From Pseudomonas brassicacearum (GTDB taxonomy: Bacteria > Pseudomonadota > Gammaproteobacteria > Pseudomonadales > Pseudomonadaceae), in the NCBI RefSeq assembly GCF_003732265.1, contig NZ_MOBK01000001.1, positions 434,001 through 498,000 on the forward strand: a stretch of DNA of 64,000 nt, read 5' to 3'. Positions 29,582 through 37,893 of this stretch are shown piece by piece. The position numbers were made by a program, and so were the translations under genes. The stretch's first letter is position 1. Every line of letters begins with the position of its first letter. A model generated the notes under the pieces. The model was not told the DNA's origin. It worked only from the letters and a program-made list of their open reading frames with translations, and did not search any database.

Positions 29582-30433
29582 ATGGCAGCACTGCAAATCA
29601 GCACACTCGATGCGATGAAAAACAATCAGGCACAACTGCTCGCCGATTGGATCAAGGGACTGGAAGCCAATGGCGCTGCCCGTAACCTGAAAGAACAGGA
29701 CCTCAAGCAACAAACCGCCGAATTTCTGCATCTGGTGGTCAGCGGGCTGGAAAAGGGCAACGGGCAGAATGTCGCCGCGCCGGGTTGGGACGAGGCGCGT
29801 CAGTACCTCGAAAAACTCTCCCACAGCCGCGCCCTGCTCGGCCAGGACTCGCACCAGACCGCCAGCTTCATCTTCTCGCTCAAAGGCCCGCTGTTCGGCC
29901 TGCTGCAAAGCCACTACAAAGACAACCCGGCGGTGCTCGCCGAGCAACTCTGGGAAGTCTCCGAGCTGCTCGATGCCTTGGGCATGCACACCATCCGCAC
30001 CTTCCAGAAATCCCGCGAAGCAGTAATCAAGCGTCAGCAGGAAGAACTGCTGGAGCTGTCCACCCCGGTGGTCAAGCTGTGGGACGGCGTTCTGGCGCTG
30101 CCGATGATTGGCACCCTGGATTCGCAACGCACTCAGGTCGTGATGGAATCGCTGCTGCAACGGATCGTCGACACCGGTTCGGAAATCGCCATCATCGACA
30201 TCACCGGCGTGCCGACCGTCGATACCCTGGTGGCTCAGCATCTGCTCAAAACCGTGACCGCCATTCGCCTGATGGGTGCCGACTGCATCATCAGCGGCGT
30301 GCGTCCGCAGATCGCCCAGACCATCGTGCACCTAGGCCTGGACCTGCAAGGCGTGGTGACCAAGGCCAACCTGGCCGATGCCCTGAAACTGGCCCTGACC
30401 CGCCTGGGAATCACCGTCAGCAAGACGGTATAA
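29582..30433 (+). CDS. RsbR-type stressosome sensor protein
   Basis: A 283-residue protein with an N-terminal RsbR-like sensory domain (about 1-150) and a C-terminal STAS domain (about 160-275). The STAS loop DITGVPTVDTLVAQHLL (206-222) has the threonines that RsbT-type kinases phosphorylate in Bacillus RsbR. It is the first of six tightly packed genes. The 231-bp upstream region ends with TAGGAGCGTTAGGA before the ATG and probably holds the promoter, which I could not define. By analogy it forms the shell of a stressosome with the next gene product. Confidence 0.85.
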   Translation: MAALQISTLDAMKNNQAQLLADWIKGLEANGAARNLKEQDLKQQTAEFLHLVVSGLEKGNGQNVAAPGWDEARQYLEKLSHSRALLGQDSHQTASFIFSLKGPLFGLLQSHYKDNPAVLAEQLWEVSELLDALGMHTIRTFQKSREAVIKRQQEELLELSTPVVKLWDGVLALPMIGTLDSQRTQVVMESLLQRIVDTGSEIAIIDITGVPTVDTLVAQHLLKTVTAIRLMGADCIISGVRPQIAQTIVHLGLDLQGVVTKANLADALKLALTRLGITVSKTV

Positions 30434-30437
30434 GCCC

Positions 30438-30800
30438 ATGGACAGAATTCCGATTCTGCAGATGGGCGACTTTCTGCTGGTGACCATCCAGGTCGACATG
30501 CACGACCAACTCGCCCTGACGCTTCAGGACGACTTGTCCGAGCGGATCAGCCGGACGTCGGCGCGTGGCGTGTTGATCGATATTTCCGCACTGGACATGG
30601 TCGATTCGTTCATCGGCCGGATGATCGGGACCATTTCCGGCCTGTCGAAAATCATGGACGCTGAAACCGTGCTGGTGGGCATGCAACCGGCCGTGGCGAT
30701 CACCTTGGTCGAACTGGGCCTGACCCTGCCCGGCGTCAGCACGGCGTTGAACGTCGAGCGCGGCATGAAATTGCTGCAGGCACGAGTGCGCGAGCAATGA
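30438..30800 (+). CDS. RsbS-type STAS-only stressosome protein
   Basis: A 120-residue single STAS domain. The segment IDISALDMVDSFIGRMIG carries the serine (Ser57) equivalent to the phosphorylated Ser59 of Bacillus RsbS. RsbS forms the scaffold with RsbR and captures the RsbT kinase until phosphorylated. It starts 4 bp after rsbR and overlaps rsbT by 4 bp (ATGA). Confidence 0.87.
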   Translation: MDRIPILQMGDFLLVTIQVDMHDQLALTLQDDLSERISRTSARGVLIDISALDMVDSFIGRMIGTISGLSKIMDAETVLVGMQPAVAITLVELGLTLPGVSTALNVERGMKLLQARVREQ

Positions 30801-31201
30801 CCCCGCGCAGCAGCGGCACTCATCCGATTCACATCGAGCAGGACGTGGTCCTGGCCCGGCAGCTGGCGCGCAAGCTCGCTACCGAGTGCGGCATGCGCCT
30901 GATCGATTTGACCAAAATGGTGACCGCCGTCAGCGAGCTGGCGCGTAACACCATGGTCTACGGCGGCGGTGGCGACATGGATTGGCAGATCATCGACGAA
31001 AACTCGCGGGTCGGTCTGCGCCTGACCTTCCGCGACGAAGGCCCGGGCATTCCTGACATCAAACTGGCGATGACCGACGGCTGGACCTCCGGCAGCGGCC
31101 TCGGGCTGGGCCTGACCGGGGCCAAACGGCTGGTCGATGAGTTCGAACTGGACACCGCGCCCGGCCAGGGCACTCGCATAACGATCACCCGATGGACATG
31201 A
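30797..31201 (+). CDS. RsbT-type switch serine/threonine kinase
   Basis: A 134-residue GHKL ATPase of the RsbT/anti-sigma-kinase family. It has the N-box SELARNTMVYGGGG, the G1 box DEGPGIPD and the G2 region GSGLGLGLTGAKRL. It should phosphorylate the adjacent RsbR and RsbS STAS proteins and be released to contact a downstream partner. It overlaps rsbS by 4 bp and the next gene by 10 bp. Confidence 0.87.
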   Translation: MTPRSSGTHPIHIEQDVVLARQLARKLATECGMRLIDLTKMVTAVSELARNTMVYGGGGDMDWQIIDENSRVGLRLTFRDEGPGIPDIKLAMTDGWTSGSGLGLGLTGAKRLVDEFELDTAPGQGTRITITRWT

Positions 31202-32208
31202 ACATTGCAGGCACCCTGACCGACGTCCTGCTGATCGAAGACAGCAGCCAGATCGGGTATGCGCGGCGCACCGCGCAAAAGCTCGCCGAAACAATCGGCT
31301 TTGACACCACCGATGCCGGGCGTGTCGCGCTGGTGGCGACCGAACTGGCGAGCAACGTGCTCAAGCACGCGCAACGGGGCGAATTGCACCTGCGGACCCT
31401 GCCCTTTAAAGACGGTCACGGGATCGAGATGCTGGCGGTGGATCGCGCACAAGGCTTTGATGTGCACGCGTGCCTGACGGACGGTTTTTCCACCGGCGGC
31501 ACTCAGGGCATTGGCTTGGGTGCCGTGTCGCGGCAGACCGACGTATTCGATGTGTACGCCGATTCAAGGGGCGCCGTGCTGTTGGCCCGTTTGTATCCGC
31601 GCACCCACAAGGTCGTGGACTTGCGATTGGGCGTCAGCCAGCATTCACTGGCCAACGACCCGGCGTGCGGCGATGTCTGGCATTTGGCGATTGACGGAGC
31701 GAACCTCAGCGCCCTGATCATTGATGGCCTGGGCCATGGCGAAGAAGCCGAGCGCGCTGCCCGCGCCGGTGAAAAAGCCTTCGCCCATGCGCCGTTCGCC
31801 TCGCCGGTACTGCTGCTCGAAGACATGCACCACGCCATGATCGGCTCCCGCGGTGGAGCGTTGGCTTTTGCGCAGTTCGACGCGCAGCGCGACAAACTGA
31901 CCTTCACCGGCATCGGTAACATTGGTGCCAGCCTGATCGCGGCAGACAAGTCCCGAGGCCTGGCGTCCCATCCTGGCATCGTTGGCGGCCAGTACCGAAA
32001 AGCCCAACCCTTTGACTATGCTCACGTGAATGGACATCTACTGATCATGTACAGCGACGGCTTGCAGTCCCGATGGAACTTGCACGACTACCCTGGCCTG
32101 GTGCACCGGCACCCCGCCGTGATAGCCGCGGTCCTGCACCGCGATTTCTGTCGCGGCCGGGACGATGTGACGGTATTGGTCGTCGCGCTGGAGGCCGCCC
32201 ATGGCTGA
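31192..32208 (+). CDS. GHKL ATPase-SpoIIE phosphatase fusion, RsbX-like
   Basis: A 338-residue protein with two parts. Residues about 10-140 form an RsbW/RsbT-like GHKL ATPase domain (TELASNVLKHAQRG N-box, GGTQGIGLGAVSR). Residues about 150-335 form a SpoIIE/PP2C phosphatase domain with metal-site Asp residues (LIIDGLGHGEEAE, MYSDGLQSRW, GRDDVTVLVVAL). In Bacillus the separate RsbX dephosphorylates RsbR and RsbS; this fusion is the likely reset phosphatase here. It overlaps both neighbouring genes. Confidence 0.83.
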   Translation: MDMNIAGTLTDVLLIEDSSQIGYARRTAQKLAETIGFDTTDAGRVALVATELASNVLKHAQRGELHLRTLPFKDGHGIEMLAVDRAQGFDVHACLTDGFSTGGTQGIGLGAVSRQTDVFDVYADSRGAVLLARLYPRTHKVVDLRLGVSQHSLANDPACGDVWHLAIDGANLSALIIDGLGHGEEAERAARAGEKAFAHAPFASPVLLLEDMHHAMIGSRGGALAFAQFDAQRDKLTFTGIGNIGASLIAADKSRGLASHPGIVGGQYRKAQPFDYAHVNGHLLIMYSDGLQSRWNLHDYPGLVHRHPAVIAAVLHRDFCRGRDDVTVLVVALEAAHG

Positions 32209-33076
32209 GTCACCCACCCTCACCCCCGAGGATCCTTCGGCGCTGATCGAACGCTTGCAAAGTGAAACCGCCGCTCTGCGCGAGGAGCTCGATGAAACCA
32301 ATCAGGGCGTGCTCGCGCTGTACGCCGAGCTCGACACCCAGGCCGAAGAATTGCGTCAGGCCTCGGACCTTAAAAGCCGTTTCCTGTCGTACATGAGCCA
32401 CGAATTTCGCACGCCGCTGGGCTCGATCCTGAGCATTGCCAGCCTGTTGAGCGATGAACTCGATGGCCCTCTTAGCCCCGAGCAACACAAACAGGTCACC
32501 TTCGTCAGCACCGCTGCGCGGGAGTTGAGCGACATGGTCGACGACCTGCTCGACCTGGCGAAAATCGAGGCCGGACGCATCAGCATTTCACCGGCCTGGT
32601 TCGACATGTTCGACTTGTTCGCCGCCCTGCGCGGCATGTTTCGCCCGATTGTCGACGCCAGCGCCGTGGACCTGATCTTCGAGGAGCCGGTGGGTTTGCC
32701 GCGCCTGTACACCGATGACAAGAAGCTCGCGCAGATTTTGCGCAACTTCATTTCCAATTCGCTGAAGTTCACCACGCGTGGTGAGGTGCGGGTGTCGGCC
32801 CGGCTCGAAGGCAGCAGTCATGTGCGCTTCGCCGTCAGCGACACCGGAATTGGTATCGCTGCCGAGCTACATGGCGCATTGTTCGAGGACTTCTCCCAAG
32901 TCGATTCGCCCTTGCAAAAGCGCTTGCGCGGCACCGGGCTGGGATTGTCGTTGTGCAAACGCTTCGCCGCGTTGCTGGGCGGCGAAGTCGGGGTCGAGAG
33001 TACGCCGGGGGTCGGTTCGACCTTCTTCGTGATCATCCCGCTGGCCATCGCCATGGAGCCTGCCGATGAAACGTGA
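32201..33076 (+). CDS. Sensor histidine kinase without a sensor domain
   Basis: A 291-residue soluble kinase: a short N-terminal coiled coil (about 10-55, LIERLQSETAALREELDETNQG), HisKA with MSHEFRTPLGS (His67), and a HATPase domain with RNFISNSLKF, DTGIGI and GTGLGLSLCKR. There is no membrane segment or PAS domain, so the signal probably arrives by protein contact, for instance from the released RsbT. It overlaps the phosphatase gene by 8 bp and the hybrid kinase gene by 11 bp. Confidence 0.87.
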   Translation: MAESPTLTPEDPSALIERLQSETAALREELDETNQGVLALYAELDTQAEELRQASDLKSRFLSYMSHEFRTPLGSILSIASLLSDELDGPLSPEQHKQVTFVSTAARELSDMVDDLLDLAKIEAGRISISPAWFDMFDLFAALRGMFRPIVDASAVDLIFEEPVGLPRLYTDDKKLAQILRNFISNSLKFTTRGEVRVSARLEGSSHVRFAVSDTGIGIAAELHGALFEDFSQVDSPLQKRLRGTGLGLSLCKRFAALLGGEVGVESTPGVGSTFFVIIPLAIAMEPADET

Positions 33077-35009
33077 CATCCGCCTGCTGATCGTCGACGA
33101 CAACGTTGCGACGCGCTACGCCCTGCGCCGGCGCCTGGAGTCACACGGTTACCGGGTGCTGGAGGCCGGGACCGGCGGTGATGGCCTGGCGCTCATCGAC
33201 AGCGAAGCCATCGACGCGCTGATTCTGGACGTCAACCTGCCGGACATGAGCGGTTTCGACATCGTACGCAAGCTGCGCACCGAAGCTGCCACCGCGCTGC
33301 TGCCGGTGATTCACGTATCGGCCGCCTCGATCCAGACCGGCGACATCATCACTGGCCTTGATGCCGGGGCCGATGCCTACCTGATTCATCCCGTGGACCC
33401 GGACGTGTTGCTGGCCACCCTGCGTACCTTGCTGCGGGTGCGCGACACCGAAAACGCCCTGCGTGAAAGCGAGGCGCGGTTCCGCGAGATCTTCGTCAAT
33501 GTGTCGGCGCCCATCGCGGTGCTGGACGCGGATTTCAACATACACGAGTGCAACCACGCCTTTGCCCGGCTGATTCAGGACAATGTCCACCCGGATACGC
33601 TGAGTGAATGCTTCGCCGAGGACCAGGAAGCAGTGATCGAGGAACTGCGCCTGCGTCTGATCGCGGGCGAGCGCTGGAAAGGCATTTTGAACATGCGCGT
33701 GGAAGGCGAATTGCGCGAAACCGAGTGGCAGATTTCGCCGTATCGCACACCGGGCCTGAGCCTGGTGTTCGTCGAAGACGTCACCGAACACCGCCATCGC
33801 GAACGCTCACACCTGGCCCGACTCGACGACGCCACTTCGCAACTGGAACGTGAAATCGCCGAACGCGTGCGCACCGAAGCCCAATTGCTGCAAGTGCAGA
33901 AAATGGACGCGTTGGGCAAATTGACCGGCGGCATCGCCCACGATTTCAACAACCTGCTGACCGGTATCATCACCAGCCTGGAACTGATCCAGAAACGCGT
34001 CGCCGACTCACGCACCGACAAGGTTGCCTTGTATGCCGATGCGGCGTTGAACTCGGCCATGAGCGCCGCCGCCCTGACCCATCGCCTGCTGGCTTTCGCC
34101 CGTCAGCAACCGCTGGACACGCGGCCGGTGGACATCAACGAACACATCCGCTCCCTCGAAGAGTTGCTGGTCCGCACCATCGGCGAACACATTGCGCTGA
34201 AACTCGAGCTGACCTCCAAAGCCGCGACTGCACTGGTCGACCCGATCCAGCTGGAAAGCGCCGTGCTCAACCTGGTGATCAACGCCCGCGATGCGTTGCC
34301 GCAAGGCGGGAACATCTGGGTCAGCACGTATGCGGCGTATTCCCACGGTGACCTGAAACTGGCGGACGGCGCCTATGTCGCATTGTCGGTTCGTGATGAC
34401 GGGACCGGCATCGAGCACAATGTGATCGACAAGGTGTTCGACCCGTTTTTCACCACCAAGCCGCTGGGCCAGGGCACCGGTCTCGGGCTGTCGAGTATTT
34501 ACGGTTTCGCCCGGCAATCAGGGGGCGATGCGCACATCCGCAGCGTGGCCCGACGCGGCACCGAAGTGACCATCATGCTGCCCGCCAGTTCGGACCCGAC
34601 CACGGCTGCCGTTGTCTCGGAAGCGGTGGATCAGCAAGGCTCGGGGGAGCATGTGCTGATTGTCGAGGACATGCCTTCGGTGCGCATGTTCGTCGCCGAG
34701 GTGCTGGCGGACGCGGGTTATCGCTGCACTCAGGCGGGCGATATCGAAGCGGCCCTGGAGCGCCTGCAGAACGATCCGTCGATCGATCTGATGCTGACGG
34801 ACGTAGGCCTGCCGCGTATGAACGGCCGGGAACTGGCGGATATAGCGCGAGGGTGGCGCGAGGGATTGCCGATCCTGTTCATGACCGGTTACGCCGAGAA
34901 TGCCATCAACCGCCAAGTGTTTCTCGGGGATCGAATGGAGATGCTGATCAAGCCGTTCCAGATCAGTGAACTGCTGGACAAGGTCAGACGCACACTCGGT
35001 TACGCCTGA
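33066..35009 (+). CDS. Hybrid kinase: receiver-PAS-HisKA-HATPase-receiver
   Basis: A 647-residue cytoplasmic protein. The first receiver domain (about 5-120) has phospho-acceptor Asp55 in ILDVNLPD, then a PAS domain (about 135-245) and a coiled coil. HisKA contains GGIAHDFNNLL (His292), and the ATPase has NLVINARDAL, DDGTGI and GTGLGLSSIYG. The last receiver domain (about 528-645) has Asp579 in LTDVGLPRMNG. No DNA-binding, GGDEF or other output domain exists, so the signal must leave by phosphotransfer. Last gene of the stressosome operon, followed by a REP pair. Confidence 0.87.
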   Translation: MKRDIRLLIVDDNVATRYALRRRLESHGYRVLEAGTGGDGLALIDSEAIDALILDVNLPDMSGFDIVRKLRTEAATALLPVIHVSAASIQTGDIITGLDAGADAYLIHPVDPDVLLATLRTLLRVRDTENALRESEARFREIFVNVSAPIAVLDADFNIHECNHAFARLIQDNVHPDTLSECFAEDQEAVIEELRLRLIAGERWKGILNMRVEGELRETEWQISPYRTPGLSLVFVEDVTEHRHRERSHLARLDDATSQLEREIAERVRTEAQLLQVQKMDALGKLTGGIAHDFNNLLTGIITSLELIQKRVADSRTDKVALYADAALNSAMSAAALTHRLLAFARQQPLDTRPVDINEHIRSLEELLVRTIGEHIALKLELTSKAATALVDPIQLESAVLNLVINARDALPQGGNIWVSTYAAYSHGDLKLADGAYVALSVRDDGTGIEHNVIDKVFDPFFTTKPLGQGTGLGLSSIYGFARQSGGDAHIRSVARRGTEVTIMLPASSDPTTAAVVSEAVDQQGSGEHVLIVEDMPSVRMFVAEVLADAGYRCTQAGDIEAALERLQNDPSIDLMLTDVGLPRMNGRELADIARGWREGLPILFMTGYAENAINRQVFLGDRMEMLIKPFQISELLDKVRRTLGYA

Positions 35010-35017
35010 CAGACCGC

Positions 35018-35096
35018 CTTCGCGAGCAAGCCCGCTCCCACATTTGACTTGTGAACGACACAGATCAAATGTGGGAGCGGGCTTGCTCGCGAAGAG
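35018..35096. repeat. REP pair, stems pointing inward
   Basis: GCGAGCAAGCCCGCTCCCACATTTGA then CAAATGTGGGAGCGGGCTTG, spacer about 30 bp with no ATCAATGT core. It lies between the convergent stressosome operon and the uvrA2-like gene. Confidence 0.92.
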
Positions 35097-35114
35097 GCCA
35101 GCTAGATCACCACA

Positions 35115-37751
35115 TCAACCCCTGCCAAGCACCCGCGCCAAAAACGGCGCAGTCCTGCTCTTCTTGCTTTTGGCCACGGTCTGCGGCGTGCCGGCCACGA
35201 CGATTTTACCGCCCTGATCCCCCGCCCCCGGTCCGATGTCGATCACCCAGTCACTCTGCGCCACCACGCGCATTTCATGCTCGACCACGATCACCGTGTG
35301 CCCCGCCACCACCAGCGTATTCAACTGCTCCAGCAACCGATCCACATCTCGTGGATGCAAACCGGTCGTGGGCTCATCGAGCACATACAACGTCGCCCCA
35401 CGCTGATTGCGTTGCAGCTCGGTCGCCAATTTGATCCGCTGCGCTTCACCGCCCGACAATTCGGTCGCCGGCTGCCCCAGGCGCAAATACCCCAACCCAA
35501 TATCGCGCAACACCTCCAGCGAGCGGCGAATGCCCGGCTGCTCGGCGAACACCTCGACCGCTTCATCCACCGTCAACTGCAACACCTGGGCGATGTTCAA
35601 CCCTTCCCAGGTAATCGCCAGCGTCTCGGGGTTGTAGCGAGCGCCGTGGCACGTCGGGCATGGCGCGTAGACGCTGGGCATGAACAACAATTCGACGCTG
35701 ACAAAGCCTTCACCTTCGCACGTCGCGCAGCGGCCCTTGGCGACGTTGAAGGAAAACTGGCCGGCGTCGTAGCCTTCGGCCTGCGCCTCGGGTGTGGCCG
35801 CGTACAGCTTGCGCACGTTGTCGAACAGCCCGGTGTAGGTCGCCAGATTGGAGCGCGGCGTACGGCCGATGGGTTTCTGATCAACTTGCACCAAACGCTT
35901 GATCGACTCCAGCCCCGCCGTGACCTGGCCGCCACTGACCTGCGGTGCATCGTCCTCAAGGCTCAACGCCTCGGCTTCATTGTCGTTGGCGGTCCGACCT
36001 AAATGCGCGCCGACCAGTTCCAGCAAGGCCTGACTGACCAGACTCGATTTACCGGAACCGGAGACCCCCGTCACGGCAGTAAAACAGCCCAGCGGAAACT
36101 CGACGCTGAGGTTGTTCAGGTTGTTGCGGGTGATGCCTTCCAGTCTCAGCCAATCCGTAGCCTTGCGGCTGGCACGGGGTTCGGCGACCTGTTCAGCGAA
36201 CAGATAGGCGCGGGTCTGTGAGTTCGTCACGGCGGCCAACCCTGGCGGCGGGCCGCTGTAGAGGATCTGGCCGCCGTTCTCGCCCGCCGCCGGGCCGACA
36301 TCGATCAACCAGTCAGCGCGGCGCATGGTTTCCAGATCATGCTCAACCACAAACAGCGTATTGCCGGCGGCTTTCAGGCGTTGCAGTGCTTCAAACAACG
36401 CCTCGCCGTCCGCTGGATGCAGGCCGGCCGAAGGCTCATCCAGGACGTAGATCACCCCGAACAATTGCGAGCCCAATTGCGTCGCCAATCGCAAGCGCTG
36501 TAACTCGCCGGACGACAACGTCGGCGTGCTGCGTTCCAGTGCCAGGTAACCGAGGCCCAGGTCCGTCAGGGTGCTGACCCGTTCGAGCAGATCCTGGGCG
36601 ATGCGTTGCGCAGCCAGGCGTTTCTCTACCGACAGATTCGGCGTGTGCCGCACGTCCGGCGCGTTGGCGTGCCCGCTGGCACCGTGGGCAACCCGCGCTT
36701 CCCGGGCCTCGCGGGTTTGCCGGTGGGTCAACACCTCGCCCGCCTCATCGGCCTGTTCCAGGTAACTGTGCGCCGCCACCGGTTTCAGCACGGCGGCCAC
36801 TTGCAGCAACGGCATCTGCGATAGCTCACCGATGTCGTACCCCGCGAACGTCACCGACAGCGCCTCGCGCTTTAGTCGTTTGCCGTCACACAACGGGCAC
36901 GGGCTGCCGAGCATGAATTGCGAAACGCGCTTCTTCATCAGCGCACTTTGCGAGTGGGTGAAGGTGTGCAGGATGTAACGGCGGGCGCCGGTGAACGTGC
37001 CCTGATAGCTCGGTTCCATTTTGCGTTTGAGCGCGACGCGGGTTTCTTCCGGGGTGAGCCCGGCATACACCGGTACCGTCGGTGTTTCTTCGGTGAAGAG
37101 GATCCAGTCGCGCTGCTTTTTCGGCAGCTCGCGCCACGGGACATCGACGTCGTAGCCCATGGTCACGAGGATGTCGCGCAGGTTCTGCCCTTGCCAGGCC
37201 GTAGGCCAGGAAGCGACCGCACGCTGGCGGATGGTCAGGCTCGGGTCGGGGACCATCAGCGCTTCGGTGACGTCGTAAACCCGGCCCAACCCATGACACT
37301 CCGGGCATGCACCTTGCGGGGTGTTGGGCGAGAAGTCTTCGGCATACAGCATCGCCTGCCCCGGCGGATAACTGCCGGCCCGGGAATAGAGCATGCGGAT
37401 CAGGCTCGACAGCGTCGTCACACTGCCCACCGAAGACCGAGTGCTCGGCGTGCCCCGCTGTTGTTGCAAGGCCACGGCCGGCGGCAGGCCTTCGATGGAA
37501 TCGACATCCGGCACGCCGACCTGGTCGATCAGCCGCCGCGCATACGGCGCCACGGATTCGAAATAGCGGCGCTGCGCTTCAGCGTAGAGGGTCGAGAACG
37601 CCAGCGAAGACTTGCCCGAACCGGAGACACCGGTGAACACCACCAGCGCATCGCGGGGGATGTCGACGTCGATGTTCTTGAGGTTGTGTTCCCGGGCGCC
37701 GCGTACCCTGACCATGCCGGAGGGAGGGTTGGACGTGCGCTTGGATGTCAT
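35115..37751 (-). CDS. UvrA2-like excinuclease ABC ATPase
   Basis: An 878-residue UvrA-family protein, about 60 residues shorter than housekeeping UvrA. Two Walker A motifs ([10 protein letters not shown]) and two ABC signatures ([12 protein letters not shown] and [12 protein letters not shown]) are intact, as are the DEPSAGLHP and DEPTTGLHP Walker B segments. Zinc-binding remnants are [26 protein letters not shown] and CPTCHGARY. The short insertion region fits class II UvrA (UvrA2), which lacks the UvrB-binding domain and is linked to DNA-damage or drug tolerance. It is monocistronic between REP pairs. Confidence 0.85.
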   Translation of the reverse strand: MTSKRTSNPPSGMVRVRGAREHNLKNIDVDIPRDALVVFTGVSGSGKSSLAFSTLYAEAQRRYFESVAPYARRLIDQVGVPDVDSIEGLPPAVALQQQRGTPSTRSSVGSVTTLSSLIRMLYSRAGSYPPGQAMLYAEDFSPNTPQGACPECHGLGRVYDVTEALMVPDPSLTIRQRAVASWPTAWQGQNLRDILVTMGYDVDVPWRELPKKQRDWILFTEETPTVPVYAGLTPEETRVALKRKMEPSYQGTFTGARRYILHTFTHSQSALMKKRVSQFMLGSPCPLCDGKRLKREALSVTFAGYDIGELSQMPLLQVAAVLKPVAAHSYLEQADEAGEVLTHRQTREAREARVAHGASGHANAPDVRHTPNLSVEKRLAAQRIAQDLLERVSTLTDLGLGYLALERSTPTLSSGELQRLRLATQLGSQLFGVIYVLDEPSAGLHPADGEALFEALQRLKAAGNTLFVVEHDLETMRRADWLIDVGPAAGENGGQILYSGPPPGLAAVTNSQTRAYLFAEQVAEPRASRKATDWLRLEGITRNNLNNLSVEFPLGCFTAVTGVSGSGKSSLVSQALLELVGAHLGRTANDNEAEALSLEDDAPQVSGGQVTAGLESIKRLVQVDQKPIGRTPRSNLATYTGLFDNVRKLYAATPEAQAEGYDAGQFSFNVAKGRCATCEGEGFVSVELLFMPSVYAPCPTCHGARYNPETLAITWEGLNIAQVLQLTVDEAVEVFAEQPGIRRSLEVLRDIGLGYLRLGQPATELSGGEAQRIKLATELQRNQRGATLYVLDEPTTGLHPRDVDRLLEQLNTLVVAGHTVIVVEHEMRVVAQSDWVIDIGPGAGDQGGKIVVAGTPQTVAKSKKSRTAPFLARVLGRG

Positions 37752-37791
37752 CGGAAACCCTTAATGAAATAACTGAATAAACACCGACCCA

Positions 37792-37885
37792 ATGTGGGAG
37801 CGGGCTTGCTCGCGAAGGCGGTGTGTCAGGCAATATCAATGTTGAATGTTCGGCCGCTTTCGCGAGCAAGCCCGCTCCCACATTT
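37792..37885. repeat. REP pair, stems pointing outward
   Basis: Canonical outward pair with spacer GTGTGTCAGGCAATATCAATGT. It lies between uvrA2-like and the hybrid kinase gene, ending 9 bp from the latter's stop. Confidence 0.92.
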
Positions 37886-37893
37886 GGACTGCG

